A stretch of DNA of 62,000 bases, from NCBI RefSeq assembly GCF_964340395.1, contig NC_135549.1, positions 26,047,342 to 26,109,341 of the forward strand, given 5' to 3'. The position numbers and the translations under genes were made by a program. Positions 50,023-59,940 of this stretch are shown piece by piece. The stretch comes from Glandiceps talaboti. Taxonomy: Eukaryota > Hemichordata > Enteropneusta > Spengelidae. The notes beneath the pieces are model-generated. The model saw nothing but the letters and a program-made list of their open reading frames with translations. It was not told the origin of the DNA and did not search any database. Position 1 is the stretch's first letter, and the number at the start of each line of letters is the position of its first letter.

Positions 50023-52958
50023 TCACATTTTTGAAATTGCGTTTCTGTATGAATACAAATTTCCATGTCGTAGTTTTACCACCTGTTCAGCACGATGTCT
50101 TTCCTTCGCTGACACGCTCCTCGCTTTCTTCAGCAAAAACTCTCTTCTTGCACCCTTTTGGAATTTCTCCCTTTCTGCCAGTGATAAGGATCGCCACATT
50201 TTACCAATGACGGCATTTCGTTGTGCCAAAGACCGCTTTCCCGGATATGACATTAATAACTGAAAATAAATAAGACAGTAAACACAGTAAGACAGTAATA
50301 CATTTTATGTCCAAATGTATAAGATGAGATTCAATCTTTTCTGGTCTTTTTTAATTATCAGCATACTGTTATAATATATCATTTTCTAAAAATTGTCCCG
50401 TACAACTTGTGTTTCTATTTAGTTACTCTTTAGGAAAGATGAAACTGGCGCATTTTTTGAAAACAGGATCGTTTTCGTTTTTTCAAATTGGCCCATGTCA
50501 TAATAAGAAATAACTCATTCTCTAAAAAAAAAACCCTGTAAAGTGCAACTTGTGTTTCAATGTAGTTGTTACGCACATACACCCAAACCCAATAAGAAGG
50601 TGCAATTCAGGGTTTGAAATTATGAAAATTAAAGTTCATCGAACAAGCCAAGTTTTACTGATTTTGAAAGCCTTGTATCTGTACAACATTTATCCAAAGC
50701 GATTTCAAATTAAGTGTTACAGATTTTATTTAAATGAGTCCAATGCAAACTACTGTAAAGGGTGTAAAATAACTATCTGAAACGTACGTTACAATGAGGA
50801 AGACGACAATATACATGGAATTATACAAGAAAGCTTTTGTAATTTTACGATGTTACCTTAGATGTATTTTAAACTGAATCTCATATTACTTGAAAAGTCG
50901 CATGACAGCTTCGGTTGAATTGGTATTTCCGTAGCAGTACTGGTCAAACGTAATATGTGATATTATGATTACATGTATTAGGAATTTTGTGGCCATCGGG
51001 TGCATCAAACATCTTTGCCATTAGGTGTATGTAAGTGACACGTGGTTTCATTTCATATCATTTTACCTAACATAGAAAGTCAATATCTACTAAACCGATG
51101 TACCATAGTTGAAAGTGCAAACCCCTTTAGAAAACGAATTGTTTGGTCAAATTTATCATCATTGAGTATGTAACGTACATTTCAACTGTAAGAACTGAAA
51201 ACCTTTTATATTTTCCAAGATTAGAGACGTCATTAGAAAAACATTCTATTTGACATTTGTGTTGACAACTTGACATAACATACGTTTACGAAGACCATGC
51301 ACTCAAAACAACCCCATAAAAACCCCATTATTCCCCAAGATATTGATAACCCCATGATATTTTGCGCATGCGTAGGTGATTTTCACTGAAAAGAAAAAAT
51401 CAAAGAGGTCAGATTTCTCAGAAAAAAGTAAACTTTCAATGATTAAAATTTTAAAGTAACGACTGTCCTTTTTACATATTATAATCTCAGAATCGCATTA
51501 GTGATACTTAAGTGTGTCTTTTAATGAACACTGAACATATAAACACAGTAACGGACATTTCCTTCAGAATCCTTAGTCTGTTTCATGAATTGTTTTTGTA
51601 GAATGTACTGTTTATATTGATCATAACTGCTATAACATGAACATATGAAATGTAAACACAATGCTAAACGTCGCCTAAAGTCCGTATAATGTTATATCAA
51701 ACAATTCACATATCGGCAGAATTGATTCATGGTATCGAACATTTCATGATGTATTGTTCATCACACAGAGATGCCAGTATTTCAATCATATTATGATCGT
51801 CAAGGCTTTTTCAGCCTTGCTTTTTAAGACAGATGAATTTAATTTAGTTGTGACTAGTTAATCTTTTCAGTTTTTATTCTTTTTCAGTGCTATGATTGGT
51901 TTGGTTTGGTTGGGTAGAGTTTGTTCAATAATACATTACTTTGAATTCTAACAAGTTCCAGTGTTTTGCTAATACGTCATTCAGTAAATTGGGACGCTTT
52001 GATATGGGAACTATGTTGTGTTGTCTTGAAGACTAGAAGATTCACTTGTGTTGGTGTTCGATTTCGGAGATATATCTCTCTATTCTTATATTAGACTCCA
52101 TCTATTGAGCGAACCACTTCTGATTCGTTGTATCCTCTTTGTGTACATCAGTTTGTTTATGAAGAATTCTGTTTTGTTTTGTTTTGGAAATCTTCTTCGT
52201 TACTGCATGTTCGTATGTATCTCATTGTTTGAGTTTGGGCGACATGATTGTCTGTGAAGGTACTGGAAAGTGTCAGTTGGTTTAGTATTTAGTTTTGATA
52301 TCCAATCTCTTAGTAGTTTGTTTAAATCCCAGACCTTTGTGAATTACCAGGTCAAGATGTACCACTTCCTTTTCTGAGCTGACCTACGAAAATTTAAATG
52401 TTTGGTGTACTTCATTTATGGTTTCACTCAATATTAAGTTCAGTGTGTTAAGTTCATCCGTGAAACAATTACTTTTTTTTTCTCTGTGTATTTTTTTTCA
52501 ATCGCAACCTGCCCTGCTAATTCCTTTTAACTAGCTGAATACAACTTAGGTCTGAGGAGGTAATGTAGTTTCTCCGTCGTCTTTGCCTTTCTCTCGCTAA
52601 ATAAGACTCTCCTCCCTTTGCTTCTTTCTATCTCTGTAAGCACATTGATATTTGGGCTGAAACTTTGCCATGTTATATGGAAGATATTGTAGTTCACTGT
52701 TATAACACTTTCATTGTGTTTTACCTAGACGTCAAGCAATGACGTGGATGATTTCGTGAAGTGTACGTTACCACTATTTGCAATGTCCGTTACCAATGTG
52801 TTGTCAGTGATATAAGAATAGGTAAATGGATCCATATGATTTTATTAGTCAATGGTATCATAAAATCTTTACTGACAAAAATAGTTGCAAATCAATTTAC
52901 AGAAACGAGACTGTGACGTGGATAATTTGGAGTGACAAGACTTTAAGTAAATGATCTC

Positions 52959-52991
<33 letters not shown>

Positions 52992-53245
52992 CTGTTGTTC
53001 TTGCTACAATGTACACCTATGATCGCCTCGTTTTATTGAGTTGTTGTAAAGTACAATGGCCTACTGTACAATTCAGTGTGTTCCATTGGGGCTGCTCACA
53101 ATGAGTCTGACGTCACACGACATTTACAAGTTTGTGTTACTAACCTGTGGAGTGACTTGTTTCACGTAATATCCATAGGTTGCCACACGTTTTGGGGGTT
53201 GCAAGGGGTCAAACTTCTTTTTTTTCGCTCGTGAAGAGGCTCGTT
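50023..53245 (-). other. HMG-box domain split over two exons
   Basis: Exon 53245-53145 supplies KKKKFDPLQPPKRVATYGYY and VKQVTPQ. Exon 50259-50023 supplies LLMSYPGKRSLAQRN and AVIGKMWRSLSLAEREKFQK. Joined, they show the HMG hallmarks PKR...Y..Y, IGK.W..LS..E+..F...A. A 2.9-kb intron (50,260-53,144) separates them. It contains a (CT)n tract near 52,967-52,990 and no gene that I can see. Confidence 0.75.
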
Positions 53246-56200
53246 CTGAAAACAATGTTAGCATCGCACTATATATCAAAGATATTACATAAACAGGCAG
53301 ATCAAGATGATTATAACACACTACACCATTCTTATTTCGAAAGTATTTTTAAAGTGCCTAAATTTGCTGTTCTTGCTGAAGTTATTCACACAAAACAAAA
53401 TTATTCACAATATTGTTATATTGCTCAGAATGTAGCGTATCGAATGTCACTGCTTTTCAAAACATAGTGGCAAGCACCAACATTTCAACAAATCACTTAT
53501 CTCAAACAAGGCCTATTGTAATTAATTGTGGATAGAACTAGAACAGTTAGTTACTCACCTTTAATGTCACTTGTGTCATACAAGTCTGTTTCATTGTACT
53601 GCCTCTTCCTTTCAAAATTTAATTTCTTTCGAATTCGAGTAATTCCGCTGACGGCTTGGCTGTAATGCGAACAACAGATTTATTAAAGTCTTGAAAAAAA
53701 AGTAAAACTTTACTGCACTCTCCCCTTTCCCACTAAATTTGAAACTTGGGCGAAATATTCGTTTTATTTTTCATTTGAACTTCATTAATATTCATCTGAT
53801 ATATTTTTCACTTTATCTGGTACATTGATAATGATTTGTATCCGGATTGAGTATAAATGGTGGAAGTGTACGTTGCCTTACCTGAAATTAAGTTTTTCTG
53901 GCGTCATTTCCCCAAAACTGCCGACAGTTGCCTTTGACAGTTGACCAGTGTTCAGTTGATACGTTTCAATGCTCTGAAGCTCGTGGTTCTTGATGGCATC
54001 CGTGATGAAATCGTGACTGACAAATTTCCAACCTCTCCGATACCCTGAACAAATAGTGTCGGCTGGGTTTTCTTTATCCATCTCAAGTTGTGAAGTCAGT
54101 ATTGTAACATCAATGTTCACACCTTTGGGTGGACAATTTTCAATTACATTTCCACCGTGTTTTCCAATCAATGATACAAATTCATTCTTGTTCATTTTCA
54201 ACTTTGCTGGTATTCTTCCAAAAAGAAAAAAGTTAAACTTTGACAGCAGGAGATCAGAGTTGACCGGGAAATCATTAGCTTGAGGTGTTGTACGGGTTTT
54301 TTGTCGTCTTGCTAAAAAACTTCTAAATGTTCTCTGAATTTTCGCAGCAGCACTATTCCGTGTTACATACTCTTCGAACTTTTCTGCGATACGTCTTTCG
54401 ACAGGGTCAGTACTTGACGCATAAGTTGAAATTCGGTGTCGTAATTGTCTATATCTATGAGTCAACAGTAAATATATTGTATCTGTCTTGTGATGGCCAC
54501 CGCCTCTTGGGGTGCGTTGAAAGAAGTGTTCGGAGTGTGCATAGTTTGTGTGTTCACCACCCTCTGTTGAAAGTCTCATGACAGATTTAAAAGGGAAAGT
54601 TTTGAGTAGTATCGGAATTACGTCTATCATTTTCACCATATATGGTGTGAGATTATGTGCCCCGTAATGGTGTATGAAGAGCCCATGAAATATATCAGCA
54701 TGGTGAACATACTCATTAATTTCTCTATCAGTCAGTCCCCAACTGTAATCATCCACGTTCCTTGAAAAAAGTGGCGCCCCACTTTTCAGTTTGGGTGTTG
54801 GATCCTCTCTGGCTATTTTGTACATTTCATTGAGATGATGCAGTATTAGACTTTCGATTTCATATTCTGTTGTTATGCCATCATCCAATCCCAGTTTTTC
54901 TTTCAAGCAGTCGCGAATGGGTTGCTGGGGTATGTCGGAAGCTACGCCGTGCAAGACGTGGTCCATTTCCGGCCCTTCACCAAAATCCTGTGGCTCTGCA
55001 ATGATAACTCTAGCATCTGATTTATTAAATGAGAGAGGTTTGTCAAGGTTGCCTTTGGAATCAAACTTTATATCAAAGTGACCGCTTTTAACTCCTCTTT
55101 TTCTTAGGTTTTCCACCAGGTGCAGAAGACTGGCATTTCTTCTTTCAATCCCGTCTCTTCCAGGAATGTCCGACACCAAACAGGTGGATTTTATGATTCG
55201 CAGCGTCACGAGTTTCTCTACAATTCTTGTTATGGCATGGTCGATGCAAACGCCTATTTGATTGACATGTATGCTAGGGATAAGTGATTCTGTGTGCTCC
55301 CTGTCAAAAGTTTTGTTTAAATTCGACCGAAGCCCGCTTCGAGGACAAACATCGGCTTTTGACTGCACTGTATCATTCATATATATGTTGAATCCAGAAT
55401 CCGTAAGTGGTCCAATGCCTTTCCGCGCTAAGACATTGTCCAGAAACATGGAGTCACCACACAAAAATATCTTGTGGCCTTCAGATTGTATTTTCGTGGC
55501 AAAGTCCTCAAGAAAACCCGGCTTCCCAAAGCCGTTTCCAATGTTGCACTCTAAGTTATGTCGACTGTCTTTTTCATAGAATACTGCAATTGGCCAATAT
55601 TCATCGGGATTGTGAAATTTCAAATCATGGAGTACTAGTTCGTTGTTTATGCAGCTCAGGTTAATGACGGTTGTATGTTTCCGTCCGTAGTGACGTGCAT
55701 CACCGTGCAACCTCCACAATTCTTCTTTCGGTAGCCAGTAGTACAGGAATTGTAAGCATGTGTGTAATGACAATGGGTCAATGCGCCAACCGTTGGCAGT
55801 TCGCTGTGGCCGCAGAATACATCTGAATTCTTCATTGTATTTGTTCTTCAGCTTTTCTACCTTACGTTTCGAGTCAAAAAAGTTTGGAAGCATCTTGCCG
55901 ATTTCACTGATAATACTATTGCGACGACAGTTATCTGTTATCTGTAAAATTGACTTTGCATTTATGTGTAATGTTTCAGCTGCCTGTTGACGGATGATTT
56001 CATCATATAACGATGAATATCCGCAACTTCCTGACGTGTTCTTCAGTATATACATAATGTCGTTTCTTGAGAGTTTCCCAGCCCATGTTGTCCAAATCTG
56101 TTTCCCACTATCTGTTTCTAACTCTTGGCAAATGGCCTGGAGTAAATCGCGTTTATCACCGTGATGGACATTTTTCGCTAGATCACATAAGTACTCACGT

Positions 56201-58803
56201 TGTGCTGCCAGCCTTCTCCTCAACTCCCCACTTCGACGCATACGTTTCTTACTTCGCCCCACATTTTTAATTAACAAATGAGTTGGCCTAGACAGAAACT
56301 TACGTTTTCGAACAGTGGTCACACCTTTACTTGGTCTCCGTTTAGGTGTTTGTTTGTCACTCGCCAATTTTTCAGTGGCTTTCTTTTCTTGGCAAGATGA
56401 ATCAGACGTCACTTTCTTAACCATTGCCTGCACTAAATGTTTTCGTAAAGCATGGACGTTTTCTTGATTTTTAAAACTTTTCGTGCCCATAAATGCTATG
56501 GTTACAAATGCATCCAGCGATATGTGGGTTCTTGTGCGTCCTTTTTCAAAGATGAATTCCAATTGTTGATTTAGGTTGCTTTTCTTTATATAAGCATCTA
56601 TTTCTACAAATCCACGCCTAGCTTTCACCGCCTGGTAACCGAGAAAGTTAACAACATCATCTACTGTCACGAAAACTTTCCCACTGGGATGGACTTGACA
56701 CTGCCAGTCTTGCATAGATTTTGGCAGAGATGACCCGATATCACGTAAAAAACGGCGTTGTACAGTGTCAATACTTGAGGGTGAATTACTTGAGGATGAT
56801 TCATCAGTTTGTGTTCGGTCTACTGTAGACTGGAGTACACTGAGTTTTCTTGGTTGTTTTATGGCTGTTTTGGAAACTGTTGTGTATTTACAGGTTGACG
56901 GCGTTGTCTTGTTTTGTTTGTTATCAGATTGTAGTAGAAGTTTTCGTGGTTGTTTTATGACGGTTTTGGAAACTGTTGTGTATTTAGAGGTTGACGGCGT
57001 TGTCTTGTTTTGTTTGTTATCCGGTTGTAGTAGAAGTTTTCGTGGTTGTTTTATGACAGCTTTGGAAACCGTCGTGTATTTACAGGTTGACGGCGTTGTC
57101 TTGTTTTGTTTGTTATCCGGTTGTGATGACGTTGTTGTAGCATTTCCATAATGTTGATTCATCGCTCTTGAATTATTTCTAAATAAAAGTATATTAAGGA
57201 AGTCACCTGGGCCTGTTCTATGTTTGTGTGTATTTGAAGTGATTCTTGATATTGGATTTACTTTACTCATCAATGTAGCGAGAGTTTCCGCACGTTGTGG
57301 TTCCTGTCCGTACTCATGTAAATCATTAAGTTCAAAGAAAGAATCGTGTTGTTTTACGATGGAAGTGAAATGTCCTGGTTTTGCCCGGACGGCTCCAACA
57401 AATGAGTAGTCTTGTTCAAAAACGGCCATGTTTTCTTCGATTTCTATGTCAGGTTCATTATCACCATCGATGAAAGGCAATTCCACGAAGAGAAACTCGG
57501 GTGTATGAATTCGGGGCAATTCCGTGTTGGTAGAAGTACTGTTACATTTACCACAACTTTTATTTTCCGGACTGTCGATGAACTCCTTGACGCGTTTTAC
57601 GATAAGCTGACTTACAGTTTTGTTCGATTGTCTTTCTTCGTTTGAATTGCTGAGTACAATTGGTAGTAATGAGATGTCGCTCTGTCTTTTATGTTTGCAA
57701 TTATTACAGCGTGTTGTTGTCGTAAAGGACAGAGTCAGTAGTCTTTTTTCTTCTTCCGTACATGCCAAGTGAAACAGGGCATCACCAAGTACTGCATCTG
57801 CACGGTACTTGGGTGCAAAACCATTGGCGCAATGGCTGACAAGCCAGTCCCATGGTGCTTCTCGCGTTTGAAGTAATTCTTTTCTCGATCTTGAAGAGTC
57901 ACGTGCTGAGAAAGATTCGCAAAGCGTGCGAAGGAGTTGTCCTTTAAGACACTTTGAGATTGATCCACCAAGTTTATAGACACTGAAGTATAAGAGATCA
58001 AAAAGTGAGTCTGGCGCACAGGAGTATTTGTACACCTGGTCTTTACAAGAATTAACAAGTCCCTGAGGCCACACTGTCACACCACCTGTTAGCTTTTGGG
58101 TAACAGTTATCACAGAATCCTTTTGAATGTTGTAATCTCCTAGTCGAAGGCCATCTCGAATAGGCTTTGTACCAAACGACAGGTATATTTCTGCATCGCT
58201 TATTGTCCATCCCTTTGATTTCAGTTTATCAATTATGGTGCGTTTCAGGGAACTCGTCGTCGTTGTAGGATGAAAGGGGACGGTGAAAGTATTGCCGTGG
58301 TTAACACTCACGACAACACTTCTATTTTCATATTCGTTAAAAACGTCTTCCAATGAATCACATTGTTCTATCAGAGTCTTCTTGATTTTCTTGAATTTCG
58401 GTCGATATTGCGGAGGCAGAGAAGAACACTGTAGTTGGTTCAATTTGTCATACGCGGTTTCGATGTCAGCATGGAGTTTGTAAATATATGACAGTCCATC
58501 ATTGTAGGCGTCGTGAATTTCACATGATATTTTTGTTAACGTAGTTTGTATATAATTTAGTTTTAAACTGAACGAGGCAATATTTTCCTCATGATGTCTT
58601 TCCACTCTAAATGACACAGTGATATTTGACTTAACGTTGAAAATACCGACACGTTTAATTCTTTGATTTAACTTCGTCAAAACTGCTGTGATTTCCTTTT
58701 CCAGACGCCTGTCTCGTAATTGTCGTCGTCGCTCATTTTTTCTTGTATTTTTTCTGAGAATTTTACGTGTACGCCGCTGAATACCATTGATTGTTGCATA
58801 CAT
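50023..58803 (-). CDS. Giant multidomain protein: Ubl, USP-like protease, DDE-like core, BRCT, HMG box
   Basis: Exons 58803-53882, 53659-53559, 53245-53145 and 50259-50023, with good splice sites and matching phases (2, 1, 0). The first exon alone encodes 1,640 codons without a disablement. Order by residue: basic N-terminus (1-50); ubiquitin-like domain 161-241; USP-like protease 242-510; three 32-residue repeats 561-657; Bro-N/KilA-like segment 684-797; basic nuclear-signal-like stretch 820-860; DDE-like core 1000-1450; IQ motif 1484-1502; BRCT 1515-1615; then an HMG box across exons 3 and 4. ATG 58803 is the first Met after an in-frame TGA at 58821-58819. I do not recognise the gene. The core and neighbourhood suggest a transposon-encoded or domesticated nuclear protein. 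It ends at TGA 50025-50023, although the exon may once have continued to 50018. Confidence 0.8.
53959..54354 (-). other. IQ motif followed by a BRCT domain
   Basis: Residues 1484-1502 (SAAAKIQRTFRSFLARRQK) match the calmodulin-binding IQ consensus exactly. Residues 1515-1615 contain FFLFGRIPA, ELVSL-like IGKHGGNVIENCP, VTILTS and WKFVSHDFITDAIKNHEL, the standard BRCT progression ending in the conserved aromatic and helix. BRCT domains bind phosphopeptides or DNA ends, typical of DNA-repair proteins. Confidence 0.75.
54454..55806 (-). other. Putative DDE (RNase H-like) transposase core
   Basis: Residues about 1000-1450. First acidic motif LHGDARHYGRKHTTVINLS (D1035) at the end of a predicted strand. 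Second motif KIFLCGDSMFLDNVL (D1117). Third RLSTEGGEHTNYAHSEHF (E1414/E1417). The spacing and the GD-R, CGD..FL, EG.E.H pattern parallel the plus-strand pseudogene (GSDG, GELSNSATYF, MEGREAKH). A helix-rich insert separates the second and third motifs. Catalysis is inferred. Confidence 0.5.
56413..56754 (-). other. Bro-N/KilA-like DNA-binding segment (tentative)
   Basis: Residues 684-797. VFVTVDDVVNFLGYQ resembles the first helix of Bro-N domains. THISLDAFVTIAFMGTKSFK followed by ALRKHL resembles their second half (I...G...L...S+.......+..). Similarity is by pattern only; another winged-helix type is possible. Confidence 0.35.
56833..57123 (-). repeat. Three 96-bp in-frame tandem repeats (32 residues each)
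   Basis: Each unit reads Q.DNKQNKTTPST.KYTTVS followed by K..IKQPRKLLL-like sequence. Copies are nearly identical at the DNA level, so the amplification is recent. The frame is preserved. The sequence is Lys/Thr-rich and probably disordered, linking the protease to the Bro-N-like segment. Confidence 0.9.
57274..58080 (-). other. USP-like cysteine protease domain with zinc ribbon
   Basis: Residues 242-510. Cys box KYSCAPDSLFDLLYF (candidate nucleophile C262). The fingers ribbon is C366/C369 (RCNNC) and C417/C420 (SCGKC), with the strand PEFLFVELPF after it. His box PGHFTSIV...FFELND (H478, N493/D494). Box order and ribbon position follow the peptidase C19 fold, although the Cys box lacks the usual GN.C. 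Could act on ubiquitin or on its own Ubl. Confidence 0.7.
58081..58323 (-). other. Ubiquitin-like domain ending in Leu-Thr-Gly-Gly
   Basis: Residues 161-241. Pattern: a first beta strand (RSVVVSVNHGNTFTVPF), a helix (TSSLKRTIIDKLKSKG), LSFGTKPIRDGLRLGDYNI (the I..G+.L.D..TL-type stretch) and a final strand ITVTQKLTGG. The C-terminal Gly240-Gly241 is followed directly by the protease domain, as in processed ubiquitin fusions. Confidence 0.75.
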
Positions 58804-58919
58804 GTTCGTAATGGCGAGTCATAAACATAAATTGAATTTGCTGCAAATTCGTTTGTTGTGGCATGCAGGATGCTGTAATTTCCATCGGCATTTGTATCGT
58901 CGATGACTTCTTCACTGAA

Positions 58920-59066
58920 ACTGATTAGAAAAGAATTATATGTCAGCATTTTAGTACCATTTTGCGATTCTGAACAAGAACAGTTACAGTCACACAACTT
59001 TTGAACAGACATACCATAGTCCCCACTGACCACAAGCCCTAGCAACGTCCTCATCCGTGTCTGCAA
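58920..59066 (-). promoter_or_regulatory. Probable 5' leader exon and promoter of the giant gene
   Basis: On the minus strand a donor (ctatg/GTATGT, 59014) and an acceptor (ttctaatcag, ending 58921) suggest a 5' leader exon spliced just upstream of ATG 58803. A TATA-like aaaataaaaag lies near 59,080-59,092. A different frame is open from 59066 to 58677 and overlaps the start of the main frame. Transcription start is not known. Confidence 0.4.
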
Positions 59067-59794
59067 TTTTCCTTATGAACTTTTTATTTTATGCGTTGCT
59101 ATGCTGAAGGTTTTAGACCAGGGCGAAATCACGGTAACTGACAGTTTTGCGCTACAAAAGTCGAATGTTGCTAGGGCTTGTCAAATTACAAATTTCAATC
59201 AGATATATTGCAGTGTTTACGCGAAATCAGGTATTTTTTTTTTTCGAAATTGGTTGTCCATGACCACTGTGAAAATAATGACTGTTTACTATACATAATC
59301 GGATTCCCCTATATCAGGGCATTAGAAACTGTATACTTTTTGGGGGTTAAAACTTCGACAATTGACACAATATTGTATGTTGGATCCTTAATTGTGTTGC
59401 CAACATTTAACACTTAAGTCGATACACACAAATCGAAAAGTAAGTAAACTGGTAGCAAAATGCGATAAATATTGGTGGGGAGGACTTATCATATCTACAC
59501 GGTGTACTTTTCACTTGACCATATTAAAGACGTGTCATCTGTAACAAGCCTCCGAAAGCTTAGGTAGGTATGTCCGGTCCTACTAATTTATGCCTGGGAC
59601 TGCCCGGGCCAAAACTAGAGGCTTTCTGACAAAATTACTTCATTTTAATATTGTACAGACATAATAAATGTAAAGTTATATGAAAAATAGAGCTGTACCA
59701 CGCGAAACGACCATTTTATTAGAAAAAAATTATGCATTGGAAACTGGGAAAGTCAGAACGCCACACTTTGTGAGGGGCTGCAGGAGGCTATATG

Positions 59795-59940
59795 ATTTTG
59801 ACTGTCTATGGTCCCCCCAGAGAGATCACTGGAGTAAATTAAGTCAAAGGTGGAACTTCGTCTCATACTCACCACATTCACACACCCTCTGCTCAAGATT
59901 TACCCCGGTGGGAAGATATATGGTCAAATATGTCTTTTCT
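59795..59940 (+). repeat. Dispersed repeat, copy 2
   Basis: Partner of 38,561-38,716: shared tggaacttcgtctcatactc and caagatttaccccggtgg blocks, same orientation. Located upstream of the giant minus-strand gene. Confidence 0.75.

Noticed and set aside
53900-58500. Many plus-strand frames of 60-128 codons opposite the giant exon
   Set aside because: Antisense shadows; none has a start context, splice signal or recognisable domain.
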